DNA of 64,000 nt, taken from the NCBI GenBank assembly GCA_947454235.1, contig CANGIY010000011.1, positions 1 through 64,000 on the forward strand, given 5' to 3'. A program made the position numbers and the translations under genes. The notes beneath the pieces were generated by a model. That model did not search any database and was not told where the DNA came from. It worked only from the letters and a program-made list of their open reading frames with translations. Position 1 is the stretch's first letter; the number at the start of each line of letters is the position of its first letter. This stretch comes from Chitinophagaceae bacterium. Lineage in GTDB: Bacteria > Bacteroidota > Bacteroidia > Chitinophagales > Chitinophagaceae. Of the stretch, positions 46,801-55,783 are shown one piece after another.

Positions 46801-47041
46801 GGCAATCGGTTTATTCCCTGCGGCTATTAGTACAGGTATTGGTAGTGAAACGCAAAAACCATTAGCTATTGTGGTTATTGGTGGACTCATAACTTCTACC
46901 TTCCTTACGTTACTCATTCTTCCTGTCATTTATTCAGGAGTGTACAACCTCACGCATAAACGCCAAAATCGTCGTTTGCTGAACAGGCTCGGTGCCATCA
47001 GCAAACCACCGGAGGACCATCCGGAAGATTTGGTTCCATAA
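43871..47041 (+). CDS. czcA: CusA/CzcA-family heavy-metal efflux RND pump
   Basis: A 1056-residue inner-membrane proton-driven exporter with the usual 12 membrane helices and two large periplasmic loops. The N-terminus has the family sequence TPIETFPDVTNTQI and QWPGRSAEEVEKFVTTPLE. The signature AVDFGIIIDGAVVMVEGIF in helix 4 supplies the charged residues of the HME subclass, here nearest the divalent-cation (Co/Zn/Cd) type. The second half repeats it with GFIALFGVCIQNGVILIS. The metal specificity is inferred from the family, not from bound residues. Last gene of czcCBA, followed by a terminator. Confidence 0.93.
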   Translation: MNKLIKNIIYFSLRHRYFVFFMTAVLAVIGYASYKNTPIETFPDVTNTQIIIITQWPGRSAEEVEKFVTTPLETALNSVQSKINLRSTSCFGLSYVRLIFDDNVDDAFARQQVFTRIGNADLPDGVSPEVEPPYGPTGEIYRYTLKSHTKSIRELNEIQEWVLDRQFKSVSGVADVNTFSGGEKIYEVRINPNEIQNYGLTPLDVYTAVAKSNINVGGDVLEQNGQSFIVRGIGLLNDINEINNIIVEKVNGVPILVKNLATVVETEKPRLGTVKLDKNDDMVEGIIVMRKGENAEQVLEGIHAKVDDLNNNILPKDVKIVPFYDRTNLMEFATHTVLHNLFEGIILVTLIVLIFMADWRTTLIVGIIVPLALLFAFMLMRLKGMTANLLSMGAVDFGIIIDGAVVMVEGIFVALDARSRDVGMEKFNKLAKLGLFKNVGAEMGKAIFFSKLIILTCLIPIFAFKKVEGKMFSPLAFTLGFALLGALIYTLTLVPALSSILLRKNVKEKHNFVVEFFEKNIMKAFRWVYHHGKLSLTVAIGFMVISFASAKFLGSEFLPELDEGALWVKGQLPMSASLEESSNISKKMTEIISKFPEVKHTLAQIGRTVDGTDPKGFFNVEIAVDLKPKDEWPKGVTTESLIDDLDKQLSKIPGILYNYSQPIRDNVEEAVAGVPASLAVKIFGSNFGKMDTLANEVMAQLRTVQGVEDLGVLRNLGQPEFRIELDQQKMALYGVSISDANAVIEMAVGGKAATQLYEGARKFDIRVRYDKEFRNSREKIEQLMVPTMDGTRIPLKEISDIHVLTGPSFVYRDNNARYIPVKFSVRGRDLGSTIKEAQAKVNKAVKLPRGYSLSWNGEFENAERASNTLANVVPLCLIGIFLILFITYGNVKDALLTILNVPFALIGGILALHVTHMNFSISAGIGFIALFGVCIQNGVILISVFRKNLAEKMTLHVAVEHGVHSRIRPVVMTALMAAIGLFPAAISTGIGSETQKPLAIVVIGGLITSTFLTLLILPVIYSGVYNLTHKRQNRRLLNRLGAISKPPEDHPEDLVP

Positions 47042-47047
47042 ACAACA

Positions 47048-47084
47048 AAACGGGCATGTTCGACTATCGCACATGCCCGTTTTT
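47048..47084 (+). terminator. Terminator shared by czcA and the Fic gene
   Basis: AAAACGGGCATGT pairs with ACATGCCCGTTTT (stem 47048-47083). T-runs stand on both strands, so it can stop the convergent genes in both directions. Confidence 0.85.
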
Positions 47085-47099
47085 ATTTGTATTTGCCCG

Positions 47100-48425
47100 T
47101 TATTTTTCTGATTGTTTTATTTGTTCCAGCAGCCGTTTTGCCTGACTATTCACAATTAATTTCATTTCATCGTCGGTAAGGAATTCATCGTATTTCTTCG
47201 AAGGCAGGCTTTCTTCCGGGCCATGTGTCATTTGTGGCGCATATTCGTAATAGAACTTCTTGAAATCAAATTGAATTAAAACGGTAAAACTTTCATCGAG
47301 CCTTGATTCATTTTTGTTGCCTTCCAATTTTAATAGAATAGCAATATCTGTTGTAGACTCGTTGGCAAAACTCATGACTGAAGACTCAATTTCGGTAGCA
47401 CCTGTTATCAATGTGCTTTGATATTGATTGCCTATATGCCAACTATATTTTACAAACAAGTCAGTAAATCCTTTCAGTTTCTCAAAAACAAGTTTGAAAG
47501 TAGGGATAATACTTTTCCGTAAAACTTCTTTTACTGTTTCATCATTTTTGGCAGCTTTGAGCGTTTCCTTGCCTGCTGTAGTTGCTTTAATCAACTGTAG
47601 TTCTTTTTCCCAGTCTTCCAGTTCGTTGATGTCTTTACCGTTGATAGCATCTATTATTATGTTCAAAGACCGAATCAATTTTTCAGTCATGAAGTCATAG
47701 AAAAAATCGTGAGTGCTGCCATAGGTTAAAACGTCTGCCAGTAGTCTGCCGTATGAGTCTTTTTCATTCACTTTAATATACATGGGCGGGTAGCCAAACG
47801 ATATCAAAATAAGATTAGTAAGAATGCGCACTATTCTGCCGTTACCATCAAAGAATGGGTGAATATCTATGAAACGCAAATGAAGCTCAAAAGCCAATTC
47901 AACAGGGTGTAACTTATTCGCGGCGTTTTTTTTGATTTTATCGGTTTCTACATTCAACCAATTGATGAGTTGATGCATCAATTCCGGTGTCTCGTGGTGA
48001 GACTTGAAATAATATTCCTCCCTGCGATAGTTGATGACTTTATTATCACTCGTTTTCCATTTCCCAATCTTATTTATCAAATCGGGATTATCTTCGTAAA
48101 TGATGTTTTTGTGAATGTTCTTTATTCTGCTTTCAGATATGTTGAGTTCACCTGCACCCATTTTCAGGATATCTCGTACTACTTCATCATGTCCTTTGAT
48201 ATCTAAAATGTCCTTTACTGATTTACCCGACACTGTTACATTACCCACCATAACACTGCGGGTTTCGTCGAGTGTCAATGTGTTGCCTTCCATACTGTTG
48301 CTATGAAAGTTCCACTCCAATCTGAATTTGTAGTTGACCTTTTTCAATACATCGTCAGGTAGTTTCCCGTAATCGGAAATCTGCTTTTTGAGAGCATCTG
48401 CTTTTTTGAAAAGTTTGTTGTCCAC
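47100..48425 (-). CDS. Fic-domain protein (AMPylator type, self-inhibited)
   Basis: A 441-residue protein. The Fic motif is H189-P-F-F-D-G-N-G-R-I-V-R, with the catalytic histidine and the D/N-G-R residues for ATP binding intact. An N-terminal inhibitory helix is present as S42-N-S-M-E46-G47, matching (S/T)xxxE(G/N), so this is a class II Fic protein held inactive until released. Downstream of the Fic fold (about 110-240) lies a long C-terminal helical region. There is no antitoxin gene beside it. It probably transfers AMP to a protein target. Target unknown. Confidence 0.9.
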   Translation of the reverse strand: MDNKLFKKADALKKQISDYGKLPDDVLKKVNYKFRLEWNFHSNSMEGNTLTLDETRSVMVGNVTVSGKSVKDILDIKGHDEVVRDILKMGAGELNISESRIKNIHKNIIYEDNPDLINKIGKWKTSDNKVINYRREEYYFKSHHETPELMHQLINWLNVETDKIKKNAANKLHPVELAFELHLRFIDIHPFFDGNGRIVRILTNLILISFGYPPMYIKVNEKDSYGRLLADVLTYGSTHDFFYDFMTEKLIRSLNIIIDAINGKDINELEDWEKELQLIKATTAGKETLKAAKNDETVKEVLRKSIIPTFKLVFEKLKGFTDLFVKYSWHIGNQYQSTLITGATEIESSVMSFANESTTDIAILLKLEGNKNESRLDESFTVLIQFDFKKFYYEYAPQMTHGPEESLPSKKYDEFLTDDEMKLIVNSQAKRLLEQIKQSEK

Positions 48426-48477
48426 TTTTACAAAGATATGTAATCGAATTTAAGTGCCATGGGTTCCCATTCCCGAG

Positions 48478-48650
48478 CGTCCATAAAATACACCACAGGT
48501 AGGGGCGGAAAACCTTCCGCCCTGCCTCTCAACCACATTAAATACAAGCCACCCGCAATTTTATATTCGGTTACAAACCACTGAAACAGCCCAATGCAAG
48601 TTGCGGCCCACCAGGCTCATGCCCCAAATCTGCAGTAGTTTACCCTTTCT
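48478..48650. repeat. Dispersed palindromic element, truncated copy R4
   Basis: GGGCGGAA-AACC-TTCCGCCC (48503-48522), then ACAAGCCACCCGCAATTTTA and TATTCGGTTACAAACC follow R3 and R5 in order. The downstream hairpins are missing. It fills the divergent region between the Fic and multicopper oxidase genes (48426-48748), which has no other gene. Confidence 0.7.
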
Positions 48651-48748
48651 GAAAATTCTGATTCAGCCCCAAAAAAATATCCACCCCCGCGAAGGAATTT
48701 TAAATTTATTCCGTCAAAAACCTAGTCAATAATTTGAATTCGTTTTTT

Positions 48749-50443
48749 ATGCTACGTAAAATCATGTTGACCCTGACGGTCGTAATGTGTTTCTTTTCGC
48801 TTTCGCATGGGCAATATAACACACTTAGAATACCTGATACTATTGCGGGTACAGTTTTTAATTTGAACGTGCGCGATACGTTCCATCAGTTTTTACCCGG
48901 CAATCAAACCATTACAGGTGGTATCAATACCGACTTTTGGGGACCTACTTTGTTCATGAGAAAGGGAGATACTGTGCACATGAATGTACACAGCTACCTC
49001 AACGATTCAACAACAATGCACTGGCACGGTATGCACCTGCCGGCTGTTATGGATGGCGGTCCGCACCAAATTATACCACCGGGCACAGTGTGGCAACCTT
49101 ATTGGCTGGTGACCAATCAAGCATCAACGCTTTGGTATCACCCGCATTTACACATGACCACTGAAGAACAAATTGCTAAGGGTATTGGTGGCTTTATCAT
49201 CATCCGCGATTCTGAAGAAGCAACGTTACCAATTCCTCGCACTTATGGTGTTGATGATGTTCCGTTGGTGCTTACCAGCAGGCGTTTTGATGCGTCAAAT
49301 GACTTCGTGATTGGTACTGACCCCTATGGCGATACGATGATTGTAAACGGAACATTGCACCCACAGTTTACCTTCCCTAAACAGTTCATCAGGTTGCGCA
49401 TATTGAATGCAGAATTGGAGCGTGATTATAATCTGGGTTTCAGCGATAACAGGACTTTTTACCTTATTGGTAACGACGGTGGATTGCTCAATGCGCCGGT
49501 AGCTCTTACCCGATTGAAAATGGTGCCTGGCGAAAGAAATGAAATTCTGGTCAATCTTTCGGGTGATGCAATTGGTAGTAGCCTTGATTTGCGGGCTTAT
49601 AATGCAGGTATGGAGTTTGGTTTTGGTGGTTCAGAGCCGGGCACGACTGCACCATTCGGTTCGCTGTTGAACAATAGGAACTTCGATATTTTACACATTG
49701 TGGTAGGTGCAGCTACATCTTCAGCAATTACAACTTTGCCTTCCTCGTTGATTTCAAATACTTATTATACAGCGGCTGATGCAACTGTGAGTCGTACATT
49801 ATTGGTGACAGATGGTAACCCCGGCGGTGCTCCGTTTAGGTTTGATAGTCGCTCGTATGTTGAATCGTATATCAATTACAATGTTGGCCTTGGTGCTACT
49901 GAAAAGTGGACAGTGATTAATAACAATGTATTCGGACATAGTTTTCACATACACGATATACAGTTCAAAATGATTTCAAGAAGTTCGGGAGGATTGGCAT
50001 CTTATGAACAAGGCTGGAAAGATACTTATTACCTGAAGGTCAATGATACCGTGACTTTTGTGACTCGATTCACTGACTATGCAGACGCTTCGCATCCGTT
50101 TATGTACCACTGCCATATCGCACCCCATGAAGATGCGGGTATGATGGGGCAATTTGTGGTAACAGACCGCACCGCAGTTACCGACCCTGAAGTTAAAGCA
50201 CCAGAGTACAATGTTTATCCAAATCCGGCACAAAACCTGTTGTATGCATTTCCTAAAGACCCAACCGTTAAGGCTTACTATGCAACCATTACTGCATTGA
50301 ATGGAAGAACAGTAATGATGCTGCCTCGCCCTGAAATGTTGAAAGGAATTGACATTAGCAACATAGCACCGGGTACCTACATGCTCAATATCACCGACGA
50401 TGCCAGCAGGCTTATAAGTAGAATTTCATTTATAAAACAATAA
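48749..50443 (+). CDS. Multicopper oxidase with T9SS sorting domain
   Basis: About 564 residues from the ATG at 48749. The signal peptide is MLRKIMLTLTVVMCFFSLSHG. Copper ligands are all present: HWHG, the WYHPHLH segment, HSFHIHD, and the C-terminal HCHIAPHEDAGMM that supplies the type 1 site with axial Met. It follows the CotA/bilirubin-oxidase layout. The end is a type A sorting domain (YNVYPNPAQNLLYAFP and ending ISFIKQ). It oxidises phenolics or metal ions outside the cell. The neighbouring metal efflux operon suggests a metal-related role. That link is inference. Confidence 0.9.
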   Translation: MLRKIMLTLTVVMCFFSLSHGQYNTLRIPDTIAGTVFNLNVRDTFHQFLPGNQTITGGINTDFWGPTLFMRKGDTVHMNVHSYLNDSTTMHWHGMHLPAVMDGGPHQIIPPGTVWQPYWLVTNQASTLWYHPHLHMTTEEQIAKGIGGFIIIRDSEEATLPIPRTYGVDDVPLVLTSRRFDASNDFVIGTDPYGDTMIVNGTLHPQFTFPKQFIRLRILNAELERDYNLGFSDNRTFYLIGNDGGLLNAPVALTRLKMVPGERNEILVNLSGDAIGSSLDLRAYNAGMEFGFGGSEPGTTAPFGSLLNNRNFDILHIVVGAATSSAITTLPSSLISNTYYTAADATVSRTLLVTDGNPGGAPFRFDSRSYVESYINYNVGLGATEKWTVINNNVFGHSFHIHDIQFKMISRSSGGLASYEQGWKDTYYLKVNDTVTFVTRFTDYADASHPFMYHCHIAPHEDAGMMGQFVVTDRTAVTDPEVKAPEYNVYPNPAQNLLYAFPKDPTVKAYYATITALNGRTVMMLPRPEMLKGIDISNIAPGTYMLNITDDASRLISRISFIKQ

Positions 50444-50446
50444 GCG

Positions 50447-51049
50447 ATGATAAAGCACATTGTTAAATTGATATTTCTTGGTTTCATTGCTTTATTGGGT
50501 ATTTCAGCGGGAACGTTGAGCGATAAACAGGTTAAAGATTTTACACTACTGAATGTAGATGGGAAAATGGTGTCAACAAGAGACTATCCCAATGCCAAGG
50601 GTTTTATTGTTGTATTCACCTGCAATCATTGCCCCTTTGCTAAAAAGTACACATCCCGACTCAACGACCTTGCTCAAAAATATGCAGCGGTATGCGTACC
50701 ATTATTGGCTGTTAACTCCACCGATACCGTGCAATATGAAGAGGAAGGCCTTGCCAACATGCGGACTAAGGCAACCACCGAACATTGGGCTTTCCCTTAT
50801 TTATATGATGTGCAACAAACAGTAGTCAGGGACTTCGGAGCTAAGAAAACGCCACATGCTTATGTAGTTTGGAAAGAAAACGGCAACTGGATAATTAAAT
50901 ATAATGGCGCTGTCGATGACAATGGCGCTGAACCGACCAAGATAACCCACGCCTATGTTGCCGAAGCTGTTGATGCACTATTGGCAGGAAAAGAAGTACC
51001 GACAAAAGAAACCAAGTCGATTGGGTGCATGATAAATTTACGGCAGTAG
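50447..51049 (+). CDS. Thioredoxin-like redoxin, exported
   Basis: 200 residues. An N-terminal hydrophobic segment (IVKLIFLGFIALLGISAG) serves as signal or anchor. The redox motif is C-N-H-C in TCNHCPFAKKY (about residues 59-69), in the place of the TlpA/AhpC peroxidatic loop. GAKKTPHAYVV is the cis-proline segment. It starts three bases after the multicopper oxidase stop, so the two are cotranscribed, and it may reduce or fold that oxidase. Otherwise the target is unknown. Confidence 0.8.
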   Translation: MIKHIVKLIFLGFIALLGISAGTLSDKQVKDFTLLNVDGKMVSTRDYPNAKGFIVVFTCNHCPFAKKYTSRLNDLAQKYAAVCVPLLAVNSTDTVQYEEEGLANMRTKATTEHWAFPYLYDVQQTVVRDFGAKKTPHAYVVWKENGNWIIKYNGAVDDNGAEPTKITHAYVAEAVDALLAGKEVPTKETKSIGCMINLRQ

Positions 51050-51057
51050 GGACAATC

Positions 51058-51370
51058 ACTAAATACACCACCCACGTACGGGAGGAAAACCTTCCGCCCT
51101 GCATCTCGACCATATAAAATACAAGCCACCTGCAATTTTATATTCGGTTGCAAACGATGAAACGCCAATGCAGGTTGCAGCGCACATGGCTTACGCCCCA
51201 AATCCGCCTGAGCTATAAAACAGGCGTTGAAAACGACCGTCCTCCCGGTACTCGTTTCAAACGAGTACCAGTGATACTAGAGATGTATCGCTATACCAAC
51301 AACATAGATGTCACCGGCATCTTTGCTCCTTTCTCCGCTGGCGGAGATGGGCCGGGGATGCGGTGGACAA
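51058..51370. repeat. Dispersed palindromic element, full copy R5
   Basis: The most complete copy by eye. It holds CCACCCACGTACGGGAGG, ACAAGCCACCTGCAATTTTA, TATTCGGTTGCAAAC, the 11-bp-armed version of ACTCGTTTCAAACGAGT (51248-51268), GGCATCTTTGCTCC and TCTCCGC-TG-GCGGAGA. It sits between the thioredoxin-like gene and the TonB-dependent receptor. Bases 51371-51516 hold only AT-rich leader sequence. Confidence 0.8.
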
Positions 51371-51516
51371 AAAATCAAATCCATAACATTCACCACAATT
51401 GACAAAAGTCAAAAACTACTTTGTCATGGTGCTCAATTCGGTATAACATGCCTTACTTCTGCTGATATTTATTAATATTGTGAGGTAAAGATTGAAACTG
51501 AATTTTATCATTTTAC

Positions 51517-54000
51517 ATGAAGAAAATAATGAACTTGAAAATCAGAGTCCCGTTTTTATTGATGTTCGTTTTGGTGCCGTTTTTTTCAATGGCGCAAATG
51601 ATGCAAATAGTGAAGGGTAAAGTCACCGACAAAGAAACACACTTACCTGTAGTTAATGCAGTTATTCAACTGAATGATGCGCAAGATGTTAGAGGTACTG
51701 TTACTGATATGAACGGTGAGTTCATGATAGACAATGTAATTGTAGGTAAAAGGAATTTTACCATCTCTTTTACAGGTTACAACACAGTTGTTTTGCGCGA
51801 TATTGATGTAACTACGGGTAAAGAAGTAGTGCTAACGGTTGAGATGGAAGAAAATGTGCGTAAGATGGAAGAAGTGGTTATTACTTCAAAGCGCGACCAC
51901 CAGAACGATATGGCTATCGTAAGCACCAAGACATTTGATGTACACGAAACCAACCGTTATGCTGGCAGCAGGAGTGACCCGGCACGAATGGCATCTAACT
52001 TTGCGGGTGTACAAGGCGGCGACGATTCAAGGAATGACATCATCATCAGAGGTAATTCACCACAAGGGGTGTTGTGGAGGGTTGAGGGTATTGATATCCC
52101 AAATCCTAATCACTTTTCGATTCCGGGTACAAGTGGTGGCCCAGTAAGTATGCTCAATAACAAGACACTTGCGAATAGCGATTTCTTCATGAGTGCTTTT
52201 CCTGCCGACTATGGTAATGCAGTTGGTGGAGTGTTTGATGTGAGGCTGCGCAATGGTAACAACGACAAATTTGAGTTCAGCGGTCAGCTAGGCTTTTTAG
52301 GAACTGAATTAGCGGCAGAGGGACCAATCAGCAGGGCAAATGGATCTTCGTTCCTGGTTACTTACCGTTATTCAACACTTGATTTATTCAACGGTTTGCA
52401 TATTAATATAGGTACGTCTTCGGTGCCTAAATATCAGGATGCAACATTTAAACTTAATTTCCCTTTTGGTAAAAAAGGTGAGTTTTCCATCTTTGGTATC
52501 GGTGGTTTGAGCTCTATTGACTTGGTTATGAGCAAGGTAACCGGTCAGTCGCAGGAATTGTATGGCGAATCAGACAGAGACCAATATTTCACTTCTAATA
52601 CCGGAGTTTTGGGTGCATCATTGGGTTATTCGCTCACTAAGAAAACATACATGAAGTTTACTGTAGGTGTTTCTGGTAATAACATTTTTGCAAACCATAA
52701 CTACATTAACCGCGATTCAACGACAGGGGAGGTGCAGGGCCTAAAGCCGATTTTGGGATATGACTTTAAGACAACAACTGCCAACATGCATTGGTATGTA
52801 AACAAAAAGGTGTCGCCTAAACACAACTTCCGTTTGGGTGTAATAGCCAATACGTACCTCGTTGATTTCATTGACAGCAGTCGCCAGTATCCGGTTACAC
52901 AAACTGTTTGGCAACGACGCGAAAACTACAGCGGCAATACAAGCCTCATACAAGGTTATTTACAATACAAATACCGCCCTCGTGACAATATGACCATTAC
53001 AGCGGGTGTGCATGCGCAAACTTTATCGCACAACAATGCGTTCTCTATTGAACCGAGAGTGGGGTATAGGTGGGCTTTGACCGCGAACGATTTCATTACT
53101 GCAGGTTATGGATTACACAGCCAAATTCAACCATTGTATCAATACTTTGCACAAGAACCATTCAGTACGCCATCTTATATGCAGAACTACAATGTGGGTT
53201 TTACCAAAAGTCACCATGGAGTTATTGGTTACGACCGCATAGTTACCGAGCGTTTGAGAATGAAACTTGAGGGGTATTATCAATACCTGTTCAACGTACC
53301 GGTTGAAACCAGAGCGGGTTCTTCGTATTCTGCGCTCGACCAAGGTACAGGCTATTCTCGTTATTTCCCTGATACGCTTAAAAACACCGGTACAGGTATC
53401 AATTACGGCGTGGAGCTGACACTTGATAAGGCATTTTACCATGGGTTTTATTACATGGCTAATGCATCGGTGTACAGTTCGAAAGCTGCGGGTAATGATG
53501 GCGTTTATCGCAGCACTGACTACGATACTAAGTATGCAGTCAATATTTTGGCAGGATACGAAAAGAAAGTATCAGACAAAGCAATACTTATTTTGGGTGG
53601 TAAAGTGACTATGATTGGAGGCAAATTGTATTCTCCGGTTGATACGGCCAGGTCATTGGCTTATGGCGATGCAATTGTAATTGATAGCCTTAGAAATACG
53701 CTCAGATTCAAAGACTACTTCCGCGCCGATTTGAAACTCGGTTTCAGAATCAATGCAAAGAAAATGTCGCACGAAGTAGGTATAGATTTAGTGAACGTAT
53801 TGAACACAAAGAATGTACTGAGTGTTACTTATAGTCAGGGTTTAGCTGCACAAAAAGGAAATACCAATCCATTCTTCTATCAGTACCAACTCGGCTTCCT
53901 GCCTTTGTTCTACTATCGTGCTGACATCAGCCTGAAGAAAAAAGATAAAAACTACTACGAGGGCAAAAAAGAGAAACATTTTGTACCTGAAAAGGACTAG
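51517..54000 (+). CDS. TonB-dependent receptor with carboxypeptidase-regulatory-like domain
   Basis: An 827-residue outer-membrane receptor. Signal peptide about 1-26, then a CarboxypepD_reg-like domain (VKGKVTDKETHLPVVNAVIQ, ITFSFTGYN-type strands to about 110). A plug domain follows (about 130-230, SNFAGVQGGDDSRNDIIIRG, VEGIDIPNPNHFSI, SAFPADYGNAVGGVFDV), then a 22-strand-type barrel rich in aromatic-ended strands. There is no SusD partner next to it, so it is not a classical SusCD pair, and the ligand is unknown. It imports something using TonB energy. Confidence 0.9.
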   Translation: MKKIMNLKIRVPFLLMFVLVPFFSMAQMMQIVKGKVTDKETHLPVVNAVIQLNDAQDVRGTVTDMNGEFMIDNVIVGKRNFTISFTGYNTVVLRDIDVTTGKEVVLTVEMEENVRKMEEVVITSKRDHQNDMAIVSTKTFDVHETNRYAGSRSDPARMASNFAGVQGGDDSRNDIIIRGNSPQGVLWRVEGIDIPNPNHFSIPGTSGGPVSMLNNKTLANSDFFMSAFPADYGNAVGGVFDVRLRNGNNDKFEFSGQLGFLGTELAAEGPISRANGSSFLVTYRYSTLDLFNGLHINIGTSSVPKYQDATFKLNFPFGKKGEFSIFGIGGLSSIDLVMSKVTGQSQELYGESDRDQYFTSNTGVLGASLGYSLTKKTYMKFTVGVSGNNIFANHNYINRDSTTGEVQGLKPILGYDFKTTTANMHWYVNKKVSPKHNFRLGVIANTYLVDFIDSSRQYPVTQTVWQRRENYSGNTSLIQGYLQYKYRPRDNMTITAGVHAQTLSHNNAFSIEPRVGYRWALTANDFITAGYGLHSQIQPLYQYFAQEPFSTPSYMQNYNVGFTKSHHGVIGYDRIVTERLRMKLEGYYQYLFNVPVETRAGSSYSALDQGTGYSRYFPDTLKNTGTGINYGVELTLDKAFYHGFYYMANASVYSSKAAGNDGVYRSTDYDTKYAVNILAGYEKKVSDKAILILGGKVTMIGGKLYSPVDTARSLAYGDAIVIDSLRNTLRFKDYFRADLKLGFRINAKKMSHEVGIDLVNVLNTKNVLSVTYSQGLAAQKGNTNPFFYQYQLGFLPLFYYRADISLKKKDKNYYEGKKEKHFVPEKD

Positions 54001-54001
54001 A

Positions 54002-54254
54002 CCTCATCCCCGGCCTTTCTCCATGAATGGAGAAGGGTGTATTGATGCCGGTGGCATCAATATCTTTGATGTTGATTGTTAAGTCTTCTATGCATAATTA
54101 GGCGCAGGCATCTGAATTTTTAAGGGAACTCCACCCACGTACGGGCGGAAAATCTTCCCCCCAGCAGTGCGCGTTTCTCAGGCTTCAAAACTGCGTTAGC
54201 TTCAAACAAAGGCGTTGCAAACGCCATTCCTCCCGGCACTCGTTTCAAACGAGT
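54002..54254. repeat. Mosaic palindromic repeat, copy R6 (module B left end)
   Basis: Starts right after the receptor stop with CTCATCCCCGGCC, TTCTCCATGAATGGAGAAGG, TTGATGCC-GGT-GGCATCAA, CACGTACGGGCGGAAAATCT, GGCGTT-GCA-AACGCC (54211-54225) and ACTCGTTTCAAACGAGT (54238-54254). The order matches R1, and the same T9SS fragment follows. Confidence 0.8.
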
Positions 54255-54701
54255 ACCAGTGGAGATGGATCAACACCAATATCCCCTTACAACTGGGCAA
54301 ATGTTAGCACATCTGGTGGTACCACGAAGTTAATAACAGTTGTTTGGTATTCAGTCGATAGTCTTGGCGATACATGTGTTTCTTCTAGTCATATTTATTT
54401 GAATTGCGATGGCACTGGTCATGGCACATATTATTCTAAGCCGGGCAGAAACACAAGTACAAATACTATTGTTGGAACTGCCATTAAAGTTCTGCCTAAT
54501 CCGAACAACGGTATGTTTACTTTGAATATTACTAATGACGGAATTAGAAACGTAGAGGTATATGACATGGTGGGACAGAAAGTGTTTGAAAATGTCTATA
54601 ATTCTCCACAACAGGTAGCGATAGACCTGCGAAAATTAAATGCAGGAAACTATTTAGTGCGTGTTAATTCATCGCTTTCTGCCAGAATTATCAAGCAATA
54701 G
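54255..54701 (+). pseudogene. T9SS type A sorting-domain fragment, copy B
   Basis: A frame open from about 54102 through the repeat encodes TSTSGDGSTPISPYNWANVS, then NCDGTGHGTYYSKPGRN and the sorting domain IKVLPNPNNGMFTLNI ending ARIIKQ. It has no start codon or signal peptide. The upstream half of copy A (about 90 codons) is missing, so the fragment joins the repeat at a different internal point. It differs from A in only a few residues over the last 100 codons. Confidence 0.75.
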
Positions 54702-54740
54702 TTCATTTGAAACTGAGGAGATTTTCAACTCAAAACAAAA

Positions 54741-54779
54741 AGCAGCTTCTGATTGGTGTACTTCAGAAGCTGCTTTTTT
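54741..54779 (+). terminator. Hairpin terminator, copy B
   Basis: Same AGCAGCTTCTGA / TCAGAAGCTGCT stem and T-run as copy A. Confidence 0.9.
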
Positions 54780-54839
54780 CATCAGTTAAATCTTCGCCAT
54801 TGATGCGGATGCTCTTCTTGAAAAAAAGTTCTACTCATT

Positions 54840-55130
54840 CAGGTCGAATGCGCTTGCGGAACTTTACCAACTCTGTAGCCGAACAGAGGATTTTGGGCGT
54901 AAAAGTTTGCATCCCACTAAAATACTGGTAGTAAATATTTTCGCTCCGCTGCACTACAATACTTTCATCACTTAGGGTACGCAATTGTTTTAAAATCAAT
55001 AGCGAACCCATCATCGGATAGGCTTCCCTGCCTTGCCCTGAGTTGCACTATAATGAACCGAAAATGCTCGTTCAAAACAGCGCCAATCTATCCTGTTTGC
55101 TAAAAAGTACAGGCTGTGTTATTAATCCAG
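54840..55130 (-). pseudogene. IS5-type transposase N-terminal remnant, copy B
   Basis: Collinear with copy A over its whole length on the minus strand, but with single-base losses (for example near 55010 where CCCATCATCGG replaces ACCATCAATCGG) that break the frame. Inactive. Confidence 0.7.
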
Positions 55131-55194
55131 TTGATCAGCTAAGCTTGTGAAAAATCCAAGCTGTGAAGTATTCGTTGGTTTTGCCAGCATATCA

Positions 55195-55238
55195 ATTCTG
55201 CAAGATTTTGTAACCTAAATTTACAAATCTTGCAGAAT
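55195..55238. repeat. Perfect 14-bp inverted repeat, copy B
   Basis: ATTCTGCAAGATTT (55195-55208) and its complement (55225-55238), with the same 16-base spacing as copy A. Confidence 0.7.
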
Positions 55239-55272
55239 AATTCACCTATCTTTTTTACTAATCCCTTTACAG

Positions 55273-55292
55273 GCGCACGTTTGCGCTTTTTT
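55273..55292 (+). terminator. Short GC hairpin with T-run, copy B
   Basis: GCGCA-CGTT-TGCGC followed by six T, like copy A at 11954. Bases 55293-55384 hold nothing I recognise. Confidence 0.55.
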
Positions 55293-55384
55293 GAGGACCG
55301 ACTAGTTAAGAAGCGTAGCTCTATGAAAACTAAATTGTCTCAGCCTATTCTTGGAAGTGATATTAATATATATTATCCAAATAA

Positions 55385-55783
55385 TTACTCATCATGTACA
55401 TATGGTAAAATCCATTTTAAACTATCTGGAAATGAATAACCATAAGCTTCAAAATCCCTTGGAGTTATCAAATAAGTTGACAAATCTCCAAACCAAAATT
55501 TTCTATATACCACAGGGAAAGATTTTCCAACGAGAAATCTCCCAATACCACAAGGCAATTCTTGTTTTTTTTGACTATTTTTAAAACTGATTCCGTTTAC
55601 ATAAAATTGGTAATAAATCTGTTGACCGTGGGTACTCCTTCCCCCACATCCTCTACTATAATCTATAACTACACCGGTAGTTAATAAGTGATCTTCCTTT
55701 AATTGTTCGCTATAATAGGCAGCTATTAAATAAAGAATAGCTAAAACCAATAAGACAATTGATAGCCTAATTATATTTGTCAT
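55385..55783 (-). CDS. Membrane-anchored protein, candidate immunity partner of RHS tip B
   Basis: 132 residues with one N-terminal membrane helix (IIRLSIVLLVLAILYLIAAYY) and an exported domain holding two cysteine pairs in part (GCGGRSTHGQQIYY, ELPCGIG). The segment TTGVVIDYSRGCGG and FYVNGISFKN hints at a DUF3592-like beta domain, but weakly. Its ATG overlaps the RHS tip stop in an ATGA, so translation is coupled. The immunity role is inferred from this coupling and the shared layout. Confidence 0.6.
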   Translation of the reverse strand: MTNIIRLSIVLLVLAILYLIAAYYSEQLKEDHLLTTGVVIDYSRGCGGRSTHGQQIYYQFYVNGISFKNSQKKQELPCGIGRFLVGKSFPVVYRKFWFGDLSTYLITPRDFEAYGYSFPDSLKWILPYVHDE

